A program made the translations under genes and the position numbers. A model generated the notes under the pieces. The model was not told where the DNA came from and searched no databases. It was given only the letters and a program-made list of their open reading frames with translations. Of a stretch of 64,000 bases of DNA, positions 9,091 to 16,793 are shown one piece after another. The stretch covers positions 1,069,001 through 1,133,000 of the forward strand of contig NZ_ASXP01000002.1 in the NCBI RefSeq assembly GCF_000445445.1, in the 5' to 3' direction. The stretch comes from Sporomusa ovata DSM 2662 (lineage in GTDB: Bacteria; Bacillota; Negativicutes; Sporomusales; Sporomusaceae). The stretch's first letter is position 1. Each line of letters opens with the position of its first letter.

Positions 9091-10920
9091 ATGTGTGGTA
9101 TCGTAGGCTACATCGGCCCCGATCAGGCAGCACCGTTTTTATTAGAAGGAATGAGCAAACTTGAATACCGGGGATATGATTCAGCTGGTATTGCCGTTTT
9201 TGATGGCAGTCAAATAAATATTGATAAAAGTGTTGGCCGTTTGAATATTCTCGCCAAAAAGGTTGAAATGAAGCCGCTTACAGGCAATCTGGGCATTGGC
9301 CATACCCGGTGGGCGACACATGGCCGTCCTTCTGACGCTAACTCTCACCCGCATACGGATTGCACCGGCAAGTTTGTTGTTGTGCATAATGGCATTATCG
9401 AAAACTATATGCACATTAAAGAGAAACTCATTGCCAAAGGCCATATATTCACATCAGAAACCGATACTGAGGTGGTAGCTCACCTGTTGGAAGAATACTA
9501 TGAAGGTGATTTTGAAGCCACGGTAAAAAAAGTATTGGAAACCATTGAAGGCTCATATGCGTTGGTCTTTATGTGCCAGGATGAGCCGGATAAGCTTATT
9601 TGCACCAAACAGGATAATCCGCTGGTTATTGGCCTTGGTGAAGGGGAAAATTTTATTGCTTCCGATATCCCGGCTATCATCAGCCGCACTCGGAGAACCT
9701 ATATCCTGAGTGATGGCGAAATGGCCATAGTGACCAAAGATTCCGTTTGGGTCACGAACCGTCAGGGAGTACCGGTAACTAAAAAAGTATTTGAAGTAAA
9801 CTGGGATGCCGAAGCAGCTGAAAAAGGCGGCTATGAGCATTTCATGATAAAAGAAATTTACGAACAGCCTAAGGCTGTCCGCGAAACCATGACGGGACGA
9901 GTAGCCAAAGATAACAGTGGTGTAGCATTTGAAGAACTAAAATGGATTAAAGAGGATGTTACTTCTCTCAAAAAAATTGCGATTGTCGCCTGCGGCACAG
10001 CTTATCATGCTGGCATTGTTGGTAAATATCTGATCGAAAACCTAGCCCGCATTCCGGTAGAAGTTGATGTGGCTTCTGAATTCCGTTATCGTTCGCCGCT
10101 TATTGACGACCAGACGCTCACCATCGTTATCAGCCAGTCCGGAGAAACCCTAGATACCCTAGCCGCATTGAAAGAAGCTAAAAAGCTGGGATCGCGTGTA
10201 CTAGCTATTACTAACGTTGTCGGCTCCTCGATCGCCCGCGAAGCCGACCAAGTTATCTATACCTGGGCTGGCCCGGAAATCGCGGTAGCCTCAACCAAAG
10301 CCTATACGACTCAGCTCATTGTTATGGCTATGCTGGCCATCTACATGGGCTCGCTTAAAGGCAAGCTGCCGCAAGCAAGAGTCCTCGAACTTTGCCAAGA
10401 ACTACGCGAACTGCCCAACCACATCCATGAACTGCTGGAAGATGTTGAACCCATCAAAACCTTTGCCCAACAATATGGTTTCAATGAAGATGTATTCTTC
10501 CTTGGTCGTTCCTTAGACTATGCCGTAGCACTCGAAGGGGCACTCAAACTTAAAGAAATATCCTATATCCATGCCGAAGCCTACGCTGCCGGCGAACTCA
10601 AACATGGCACCTTGGCGCTAATTATTGAAGGCGTGCCTGTTATCGCGCTAGCCACACAGAAAGATGTTTACGAAAAAATGCTCAGCAACATCAAAGAAGT
10701 CAAGGCTCGTGATGCCGTTGTTATCGGCATTGGCCTCAAAGGCGATAATCAAATCGAAAAATATGTCGACCATACTATTTATATTCCAGCTACTGATAAA
10801 TTTTTGACGCCTATTTTGTCCGTTATCCCTTTGCAGCTCTTAGCGTATTATGCTGCTGCTACTCGGGGCTGTGATGTTGATAAGCCGCGGAATTTGGCTA
10901 AGAGTGTGACGGTGGAGTAG
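9091..10920 (+). CDS. glmS: Glutamine-fructose-6-phosphate aminotransferase
   Basis: Makes glucosamine-6-phosphate from fructose-6-phosphate and glutamine, the committed step to amino sugars. The N-terminal glutaminase domain begins MCGIVGYIG with catalytic Cys2. Two sugar isomerase domains follow, with CGTAYHAG and SQSGETLDT. The C-terminus DKPRNLAKSVTVE matches the family's conserved tail. At 609 residues it is full length. The start follows GGGAGGAT. It is controlled by the upstream ribozyme and closed by a strong terminator, so it forms its own unit after glmM. Confidence 0.98.
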   Translation: MCGIVGYIGPDQAAPFLLEGMSKLEYRGYDSAGIAVFDGSQINIDKSVGRLNILAKKVEMKPLTGNLGIGHTRWATHGRPSDANSHPHTDCTGKFVVVHNGIIENYMHIKEKLIAKGHIFTSETDTEVVAHLLEEYYEGDFEATVKKVLETIEGSYALVFMCQDEPDKLICTKQDNPLVIGLGEGENFIASDIPAIISRTRRTYILSDGEMAIVTKDSVWVTNRQGVPVTKKVFEVNWDAEAAEKGGYEHFMIKEIYEQPKAVRETMTGRVAKDNSGVAFEELKWIKEDVTSLKKIAIVACGTAYHAGIVGKYLIENLARIPVEVDVASEFRYRSPLIDDQTLTIVISQSGETLDTLAALKEAKKLGSRVLAITNVVGSSIAREADQVIYTWAGPEIAVASTKAYTTQLIVMAMLAIYMGSLKGKLPQARVLELCQELRELPNHIHELLEDVEPIKTFAQQYGFNEDVFFLGRSLDYAVALEGALKLKEISYIHAEAYAAGELKHGTLALIIEGVPVIALATQKDVYEKMLSNIKEVKARDAVVIGIGLKGDNQIEKYVDHTIYIPATDKFLTPILSVIPLQLLAYYAAATRGCDVDKPRNLAKSVTVE

Positions 10921-10953
10921 GGTTGGTTAGGTAGTAGCTTTAATAAAAAGTTT

Positions 10954-10996
10954 AAAAAACCGCCTCTCATTATGATTATGGAGAGGCGGTTTTTTA
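10954..10996 (+). terminator. Intrinsic terminator after glmS
   Basis: ACCGCCTCTC pairs with GAGAGGCGGT around a 12-nt loop, followed by six T. A-rich on the other side, it could also work in reverse. Confidence 0.9.
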
Positions 10997-11201
10997 TATA
11001 CAGTTTTATTGCAAGCTGAGCTACCGCTTGCAATAAGTCAATTTTTTAATAACTTAAACCTTATCTTCTGAAAGTATTTGTAAGACATAATCATCGTCCC
11101 TGCGTCTACCTCCACTTTTTTATTTCGCAACTCACACGTGCCTAATTTTTAATAAAATGGCACACACTATGTTTGATTACCAAGTACAAGGAGTGTTACA
11201 T

Positions 11202-11831
11202 GTGAATATTTTGGAAGCATTGCACGCATCAAGGGCCGAAACCTGGAATATAAAAACTGCACTCTGGCAACAAGCATTTCTCGGCCCCAATTGGTGGTTC
11301 ATTGCTATAATAATCGCCGTTTCGTATGCAATCTGGTGGAAATTTATTGATAAAAAACGAGTAATTGAAATACTCCTATTTGGTTCTTTCATAGCCGTCT
11401 CACGGGTAATATTTGACAACTGGGGCACTTCAACTGTGAAATGGACTTACGTAATAGACCTACTACCAATTGGTATTAGTCTATTTTTAAATGACTTAAC
11501 TATTGTTCCATTAGCCTACATGCTGGCTTATCAGTATTCCCCTACCTGGAAGAAATATTTAGTTACTATATTTATTATTCAAGGCATTACATCCTTTGCC
11601 TTCTTACCGCTATTAATCAGGATGGGGATACTTAGTATTATTAATTGGCATGTTGGTTACAGTTTTATCTTCATGATAATAACCGCTACAATCATGAGAG
11701 CAATACTGCTATTTGGTCTAAGCATACAAAAAAGCACTAGACTTGAGTACACAGGGAATACTACCGAATTTATTCCGCAACCTGCTATGAAACCATTTGA
11801 TAAAGAAGGCGAAAAGAAAAAGCCCTCGTAA
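11202..11831 (+). CDS. CBO0543-like integral membrane protein
   Basis: Hydrophobic protein of about 209 residues with five or six predicted membrane helices and a polar tail rich in lysine and glutamate (EGEKKKPS). Resembles the uncharacterised CBO0543 family found in sporulating Firmicutes. The recognition is by overall pattern (NWWFIAI, conserved tryptophans, short loops) and is not certain. GTG at 11202 is chosen because AAGGAG lies at the right distance. The earlier TTG at 11157 lacks a ribosome site. It stands alone between the glmS terminator and a repeat-rich region. Confidence 0.6.
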   Translation: MNILEALHASRAETWNIKTALWQQAFLGPNWWFIAIIIAVSYAIWWKFIDKKRVIEILLFGSFIAVSRVIFDNWGTSTVKWTYVIDLLPIGISLFLNDLTIVPLAYMLAYQYSPTWKKYLVTIFIIQGITSFAFLPLLIRMGILSIINWHVGYSFIFMIITATIMRAILLFGLSIQKSTRLEYTGNTTEFIPQPAMKPFDKEGEKKKPS

Positions 11832-11878
11832 AAAAAATGAGGATTTTCTCAAGTTGAACGATAAATATTCGTTGTGTT

Positions 11879-12056
11879 AGAGGGACGTATTATTGACATT
11901 TGGCATTGTATTGATTGTCATTGAAGCTAGGGGACGGTTCGGGAAGGATTCAATCGGAAGTTTTGCGCGCAAAAAAGCTCAATTAACAGCTCCCGGCTGA
12001 CAGTTGAGCCACAAAACTATCTACGCGCAAAATTTTTGATTGTCCGGGAAGAATGA
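11879..12056. repeat. REP-like element with a long inverted repeat
   Basis: The first part (11879-11945) shares the segment TTGACATTTGGCATTGTA and the GGGGACGG motif with the palindrome at 13910. The second part has imperfect arms: AAGTTTTGCGCG near 11960 is matched by CGCGCAAAATTTTT near 12030, with flanking ATTCAATC/GATTG also pairing. This is typical of REP/MITE-like non-coding repeats. The rest of the stretch to 12250 is AT-rich with no gene seen. Confidence 0.55.
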
Positions 12057-12250
12057 AGTCGCGGGCTGCCCAGCTATGGAATTTCAATCTTTTTCTCTCG
12101 ATTTTTAATAGTTGTTTTTTCTATTTTTGTACATTTCTTGTGCTTTACTTTGCTGATTTGTAATAAATTAGGGTTCATTTGTCTGATTTGGATACACTTC
12201 CCCCCTCCCCCAAATGGGTCTTGGCAGTATCTATTCAATTTTTGCAACCA

Positions 12251-12586
12251 TTAAGGCGATGCCCCTTTGGATAACGAATAGCTTGCCTGTAATTTACCTT
12301 TTCCACATACAGGACACTTCGTTACATCTCTGCCTACAAGAATGCATAGAATCTCAACAGTTGTAAGACCTTCAAACTTTGGTTTGTAGATTGGACTTAA
12401 GGTTAGTTTTCTGCTTAGTTCCAGCTTGGTCTTTTTGTTTCGGTTGGCAAGGAGTCCATAATGCCTGATTTTGACAAAACCTTTGGGAAGTACATACAGT
12501 AAAAATTGCCGGATGAATTCAACGCCACTAAGCGTTAGCGTTTTTGTCTGGTTGTTGTCGTTAGAGTCTCTTACGGTAATTGTCAC
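12251..12586 (-). pseudogene. IS91-type transposase, C-terminal remnant
   Basis: About 110 residues resembling the end of IS91-family (Y2) transposases: LSGVEFIRQFLLYVLPKGF, then KIRHYGLLANR, ending with the zinc-binding pair CPVCGKG. The catalytic tyrosine domain that should precede it is absent. A stop occurs just upstream in the same frame, so this is a truncated relic. It lies among REP-like repeats beside the toxin-antitoxin locus. Confidence 0.75.
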
Positions 12587-12676
12587 CGTATGCTACCAGG
12601 GCCATCGCGTGAGCGATTTCGTTCTTCTTGCGCTTCCTAATTATCTGTAAGCTCTCGGAAAATAGGCACCTAAGGT

Positions 12677-12760
12677 GTGTTAGGGGGACGGGGTTATTGA
12701 CATCTGTTAACCCCGTCCCCCTGACACCCTTTTTCCGGCTACGGGAATTAATTCTGCCTG
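12677..12760. repeat. REP-like palindrome copy A plus conserved flank
   Basis: A 51-bp palindrome running from GTGTTAGGGGGACGGGG to CCCCGTCCCCCTGACAC, followed by the flank CCGGCTACGGGAATTAATT (12733 on). The same palindrome-plus-flank arrangement recurs at 13910-14021 on the other side of the toxin-antitoxin locus. No gene is visible from 12587 to 12963. Confidence 0.7.
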
Positions 12761-12963
12761 GAAACAGGAGGACAGGTACTTTGTTTTGGATGAACTTGGA
12801 AGGAGTTTTTGATACGAGATCCTGTCCCCGTGTTTCCTTCTACATAGGTTTTTTCGAATGGATTGAAAGGTAATAAAAATTACCATTCAATAATTTTAAC
12901 AATTTGAATATAATATGAATAAGAAATTTGCTTTATTATTGGTTCTGTGATAACATACTTCTA

Positions 12964-12992
12964 TTGACATATATGAGTATATTGAATATAAT
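12964..12992 (+). promoter_or_regulatory. Promoter of the type III toxin-antitoxin locus
   Basis: TTGACA and TATAAT are both perfect consensus hexamers separated by exactly 17 bp. Predicted start near 12999, about 35 nt before the antitoxin repeats. Strong constitutive transcription is expected for a type III antitoxin RNA. Confidence 0.8.
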
Positions 12993-13033
12993 GAAATAAA
13001 AAGTTAAATGTTACTGCCATCTAATATGCGGGT

Positions 13034-13174
13034 GGGTATATAAGAGACGTTAAATCTGGTGTTTCGCAGCCGTATAAGTGTGAGGCGTTAAATCTGGTGT
13101 TTCGCAGCCGTATAAGTGTGAGGCGTTAAATCTGGTGTTTCGCAGCCGTATAAGTGTGAGACGTTAAATCTGGT
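13034..13174 (+). ncRNA. toxI: ToxI-like antitoxin RNA: tandem repeats
   Basis: Two exact 38-bp units start at 13072 and 13110. A slightly divergent 36-bp first unit begins at about 13036, and a partial fourth unit runs from 13148. Each unit contains GTTAAATCTGGTG and ends TTTCGCAGCC. Period, copy number (about 3.5) and position between a strong promoter and a toxin gene are those of type III antitoxin RNAs, whose units fold into pseudoknots that bind the toxin. Each unit has one AAAU, the kind of site ToxN-family enzymes cut. There are no variable spacers, so this is not CRISPR. Confidence 0.85.
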
Positions 13175-13205
13175 AGGGAACTCATTTGAGTTCCCTACTG
13201 TATTT
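13173..13205 (+). terminator. Attenuating terminator between toxI and toxN
   Basis: Perfect 13-bp inverted repeat GTAGGGAACTCAT / complement (13173-13198), then TGTATTTT. In type III systems a leaky terminator here sets the ratio of antitoxin RNA to toxin mRNA. Confidence 0.85.
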
Positions 13206-13216
13206 TGGAAGGTAAA

Positions 13217-13864
13217 ATGGATATCAAATACGACAATTTTGGATTTTACAAAATAAATATTGATTATGTTAAATATTTGCATTCTAAGGATTCGCAAGTT
13301 TTTTATGATAATACCCCAGATTATAGTAGAAAACCTTATTTGGGATTGATAACTCAACTGGGTGGATATAAATATTGCATGCCTCTTACTTCTGCAAAAC
13401 CAAGACAGTTGGGGTGGGCGAACATTACAGAACATAATTATGTAATATATGAATATATTGCATCTTCTGAAATTCATGTCAATGATGTTTATAAACAAGT
13501 AGGTACAGATAAGTTTAAAAAGCTGTTGTCGGTATTAGAAATAAGAAAAATGATTCCAGTAGATGATACTCTTTATGATTTTTTTGATTTTTCAAGGATA
13601 GCAGATACTAAATATAAGGATTTGCTTGAAAAAGAATACAATTTTTTGAAATCATTTAAAAACGATATTTTAAACAAGGCAGAGATGTTATATCATAAAC
13701 AAATTAACACTAATAATATTAAACCTTGTTATTGTAACTTTAAGTTATTAGAAACTGCGTTTTCACAATATAAGACAGAACAAATAGGTAAGACCGAAGC
13801 GGCTGCTACCATTACCGCAAGTAAAATCGAGGCAGCCGCCGCAAAGAAAAATTCAAGTTGGTAA
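13217..13864 (+). CDS. toxN: ToxN/AbiQ-family endoribonuclease toxin
   Basis: Predicted sequence-specific endoribonuclease toxin of a type III toxin-antitoxin system, held inactive by the repeat RNA encoded just upstream. Such pairs often abort phage infection. The N-terminal part resembles ToxN/AbiQ: FYKINIDYVKYL, then PYLGLI and YKYCMPLTSAK, where the Thr-Ser-x-Lys patch (residues 58-61) matches the family's active-site region. A helical second half (YKDLLEKEYNFLKS) and CNFKLLE are also family-like. The ATG at 13217 follows GGAAGG. At 215 residues it is longer than typical (about 170). The extra C-terminal tail is alanine-rich (EAAATITASKIEAAAA). Family membership is strong; activity is inferred. 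Confidence 0.85.
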   Translation: MDIKYDNFGFYKINIDYVKYLHSKDSQVFYDNTPDYSRKPYLGLITQLGGYKYCMPLTSAKPRQLGWANITEHNYVIYEYIASSEIHVNDVYKQVGTDKFKKLLSVLEIRKMIPVDDTLYDFFDFSRIADTKYKDLLEKEYNFLKSFKNDILNKAEMLYHKQINTNNIKPCYCNFKLLETAFSQYKTEQIGKTEAAATITASKIEAAAAKKNSSW

Positions 13865-13870
13865 TTGCTA

Positions 13871-13909
13871 AAAAAGAGTAGAGCCGAAAGGCTCTTTTCT
13901 GTTTTTTTT
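13871..13909 (+). terminator. Terminator after toxN
   Basis: GAGCC GAAA GGCTC hairpin with A-rich upstream side and a long T-run downstream. Confidence 0.85.
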
Positions 13910-14021
13910 GTCAGGGGGACGGGATTATTGACATCTGGCATTGTAATGATTGTCATTAATCCCGTCCCCCTGACACCTATGAGCATAAACATTTCCGGTC
14001 ACGGGAATTAATTCTGCCTAA
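13910..14021. repeat. REP-like palindrome copy B plus conserved flank
   Basis: GTCAGGGGGACGGGATTA pairs with TAATCCCGTCCCCCTGAC around a centre that includes TTGACATCTGGCATTGTA. It is followed by the flank CCGGTCACGGGAATTAATT (from about 13995), the same flank as copy A at 12677, in the same orientation. The two copies bracket the toxin-antitoxin locus. Confidence 0.7.
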
Positions 14022-14093
14022 CCGGCTGTTTTTTAACTTAAAGGGATGGTGTAAGTTTCTTAATAAAAAACCAATCTTTTTACCTTTATGCTC

Positions 14094-14122
14094 TTGCAAT
14101 TCATGTAAAAGAGTACTAATAT
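14094..14122 (+). promoter_or_regulatory. Possible promoter of a structured transcript
   Basis: TTGCAA and TAATAT separated by 17 bp, immediately before the hairpin-rich region 14130-14486. Confidence 0.4.
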
Positions 14123-14129
14123 TAGTAAT

Positions 14130-14486
14130 AGGTGGAAATTAAAAAGTAAAGTCGCCGTGTCCCATAGGTGCGGTAACACCTATAGGCACGAGCAGGTGCG
14201 TACACACCTACACGTAACAGCGAACTGTCCACGACGACAATCTTATTATACCCGGTTGTTAGCTGAATTACAAGTTTTGACAATCGGAGTGTAATGATTG
14301 GCGCGCAAGGCAGATGGCTGTGCGACTGCATGCAATATTCGATGGGTTCATATCTTGCTACAGGTTTGGCAGAACACGCTGACGGGTTCTGTTATTTGGG
14401 TTGTTTCCTGTAGCTTGATACTGTTGCAGAAATCGATTAGGATCGCATGTGTAGGGTAGAATAATCCTGCATATGTGATCCTTTTT
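14130..14486 (+). ncRNA. Candidate structured non-coding RNA
   Basis: No protein is likely here, but the strand is rich in stems. Two consecutive hairpins have near-identical cores, AGGTGCGGTAACACCT and AGGTGCGTACACACCT; the first sits inside an outer CGTG/CACG stem. A two-part stem GCTACAGG...CCTGTAGC with inner CAGAAC/GTTCTG spans 14357-14414. The last hairpin GGATCGCATGTG...GTGATCC ends in TTTTT at 14486 like an intrinsic terminator. I do not recognise the class. It could be a small RNA or a leader of the next small gene. Confidence 0.45.
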
Positions 14487-14576
14487 AATTTCCTCCTGTA
14501 AAATTCCCATGTATGGGTGATTACAGGAGGGCATAGAAGCCTCCAGCTAAAATAAGGAGGGTGAATTTAACTGACG

Positions 14577-14762
14577 ATGAATATCAGATACCTGGATTCT
14601 AAGAAACAAGAAACGGAGCTATATAATGAAATTTGGCAACTATCTCAAGAACTTGATCGGCTGGATAAAGAGGGAAAAGATACAACCGACACTAGCCAGA
14701 GATTTGAGGAGGTATTGGAAGAATTTATATTATTCAGGCAACAGGAATCAAAGACCCGCTAG
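14577..14762 (+). CDS. Small hypothetical protein, charged and helical
   Basis: 61 residues, highly charged, predicted helical: ELYNEIWQLSQELDRL then FEEVLEEFILFRQQ. A helical hairpin of this size resembles Spo0E-like phosphatases, but the usual SQxLD motif is not in the expected second helix, so the link is weak. AAGGAGGG at 14554 is about 15 nt from the ATG, rather far; a CTG at 14571 would be better placed. Hairpins around 14492-14560 could mask the ribosome site. Confidence 0.4.
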   Translation: MNIRYLDSKKQETELYNEIWQLSQELDRLDKEGKDTTDTSQRFEEVLEEFILFRQQESKTR

Positions 14763-14885
14763 TTAAAGCTAAATTCTAAACCATAGCTGGACAGTAGGGG
14801 TGCTTCTCGTTTGGCAACTTTATCAAGAGAAAAAGTGTTTTCCTCCCCGTGTTTCCTCTCAATTGAGAGGGTGACTGGAATATCT

Positions 14886-15005
14886 CGTGACGTTGTAGCG
14901 AGATGCTGACAAAACGGGAACGTCCCCTAGTGTCGTGACGTTGTAGCGAGATGCTGACAAAACGGGAACGTCCCCTAGTGTCACTCCTCGTCCCCTAGTG
15001 TCACT
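14886..15005. repeat. Two 48-bp direct repeats with extra partial copies
   Basis: The unit beginning CGTGACGTTGTAGCGAGATG and ending CGTCCCCTAGTGT occurs at 14886 and exactly again at 14934. CGTCCCCTAGTGTCACT is then repeated near 14988. It shares the GTCCCC core of the REP-like palindromes in this window. The gene-free stretch 14763-15086 holds nothing else recognisable. Confidence 0.75.
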
Positions 15006-15086
15006 CTAGACTTCTCACCACATAATCGTAAAAATTAATCGCTATAATTTCATTCAATCCACCCTGTTTTGTCAAGGAGATCCCTC

Positions 15087-16331
15087 TTACAGAAGCATTT
15101 CCTCGATATCTGCCTCCATTTTTTGAAAAAGCCGTTCCCAGGATAAATCATGGAGGGCATTAAAAAAATCAGCCTGTTTCCAGGGATTATCCCCTTTTAA
15201 TAAATTGATCTGCCTGGTTACTGACTGGCAAATTCGCTCTTCAAAAGAGGGCAGATCTTCAGGGAATGGTTCATCTACCCCTTTTAACCTAGGCAGGGAA
15301 ATAAAATTAATCGCACCGCTCATAGTAATCTTTTCTCCTAGGAAGTCCCGCACCCCCGGCAAATCTGTTGAAACAACCCTTAACCCTGAAGCCAAACCCT
15401 CAATAATCACCAGAGGGAGCCCTTCATAAAATGAAGGAAGAATCAAAATATCACACTTACGAAAAATCTCCCCCAGTCTCTTTTGAGTGACAGCTCCATA
15501 ATAAATAATCCGATTGGGAGAACAATCCTTTATTTGCTGGATTATGACCGCATCATCTCCGGCACAGGAACCGGCTAAATGGAGTTCCAGATCAGAACCC
15601 CCTTCTTCCAACAGCATTTGAAAAGCTTTTAATAATGAAAAAAAGCCCTTGGCACGACTAAGTTTCCCGGCATAAACCAAACGGACAGTCCCATCTTCTT
15701 TTTTCCCTTCCGGCAGATAGAAATACTTGTTAAGAAAACCATTCCCCAAGACGAGGATCTTCTCCTCCTTGATCCCATAGTCCTCTACGATCTTCTCTTT
15801 TTGGTAATTGTTAAGGGCAAAAACCAGATCGCACTTTCGGCACCCCTCAATCACAGAGTGAGCAAATTTTTCAGCAAGGATCAGCTGCCTCAGACAGGTT
15901 CCATGGCAAATTCCCACCACAGGAATATTTGGTACTATCTTTTTTACGAGAGCCGTCAGGATCCAGAGGTGGTGGGAAATAATCAACTCCGGTTGAAAGA
16001 CACTGACCGCTTCATGGATTTGCTCATGGAAAGCCTTTTCCCATTGCCCCATCATTTCATCGTTCATATCTTGATAACGAGTACTCGAATATGGCATTAC
16101 ATCACTCATGCCTACCACAGGGAAGGGTAGTGCCTCAGTCTCAAAAACCACCGGATAAACCTTAACATGATGATTTTTCCCCAGCGCAGGCAGGCGGTCC
16201 TTTTGGGAAATACCCACAATCACCGCCTGATGATAGCCATGGTCTTCTCCCAGAGCTACCATGGATTGAAGAAAGGTACCGCTCCCAGTGCAGCCTGGTT
16301 TTTGACATAAAATGTGCAGAATCTTTTTCAT
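15087..16331 (-). CDS. Glycosyltransferase family 4
   Basis: Predicted cytoplasmic GT-B sugar transferase of 414 residues, probably for surface polysaccharide or glycolipid assembly. The C-terminal nucleotide-sugar domain begins at LVYAGKLSRAKGF (about residue 226). It contains the acceptor/donor block ILILPSFYEGLPLVIIEGLA, whose E-x7-E pattern is the GT4 hallmark. The start is an ATG at 16331 with a weak AAGGAG just before it. It stands alone, so acceptor and sugar cannot be deduced. A histidine-rich stretch (SHHLWIL) sits between the domains. Confidence 0.85.
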   Translation of the reverse strand: MKKILHILCQKPGCTGSGTFLQSMVALGEDHGYHQAVIVGISQKDRLPALGKNHHVKVYPVVFETEALPFPVVGMSDVMPYSSTRYQDMNDEMMGQWEKAFHEQIHEAVSVFQPELIISHHLWILTALVKKIVPNIPVVGICHGTCLRQLILAEKFAHSVIEGCRKCDLVFALNNYQKEKIVEDYGIKEEKILVLGNGFLNKYFYLPEGKKEDGTVRLVYAGKLSRAKGFFSLLKAFQMLLEEGGSDLELHLAGSCAGDDAVIIQQIKDCSPNRIIYYGAVTQKRLGEIFRKCDILILPSFYEGLPLVIIEGLASGLRVVSTDLPGVRDFLGEKITMSGAINFISLPRLKGVDEPFPEDLPSFEERICQSVTRQINLLKGDNPWKQADFFNALHDLSWERLFQKMEADIEEMLL

Positions 16332-16720
16332 ACTTACTCCTTAACGAATGACTAAAACATGGCAATGGACAGTTTTGATTACATTTTCAATGACACTTCC
16401 CCAAAGATAGTGGGAAATGGGATTTAGATTTTCCTTGCAAGGCAAGGATACCATAAATTCCACATTTGTTCTACTGTTTGAACCAATTTTGAACCAAGCT
16501 TCTTTCAGTATTTAAATGACATGAGGGTTGATAAGTATACTAAAAAGCTTTCCACTATCCAACTGATTGACTTATGGTAAATGCCCAAAACAAGCAACAA
16601 CGGGGATTAAGGGATATTAGCAACAGTTATTATAATAGTGAATTCAGCCAAGAAATTGACTTGAATCAATTAGTGTATCCCCATTATCGCGAAGGATTAA
16701 ATAAAAAGGGTAAACAGTTG

Positions 16721-16762
16721 CAAAACAGAAGCCAGGGGAGAATTCCCCTGGCTTCTGTTTTG
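16721..16762. terminator. Bidirectional terminator
   Basis: CAAAACAGAAGCCAGGGG pairs with CCCCTGGCTTCTGTTTTG around a short loop, with T-runs on both strands. It closes the minus-strand gene at 16794. Between it and the glycosyltransferase start (16332-16720) I see only AT-rich sequence and no credible gene. Confidence 0.85.
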
Positions 16763-16793
16763 TGATAGTACTATTTTGCCAACTTTGAATGCC

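Noticed and set aside
13034..13174. Short tandem repeats as a CRISPR array
   Set aside because: Units are contiguous with no variable spacers, no cas genes nearby, and the layout before a ToxN-like gene explains them as a type III antitoxin.
16574..16765. 63-codon open frame on the plus strand
   Set aside because: Its 3' end is the terminator hairpin of the neighbouring gene and there is no ribosome site.
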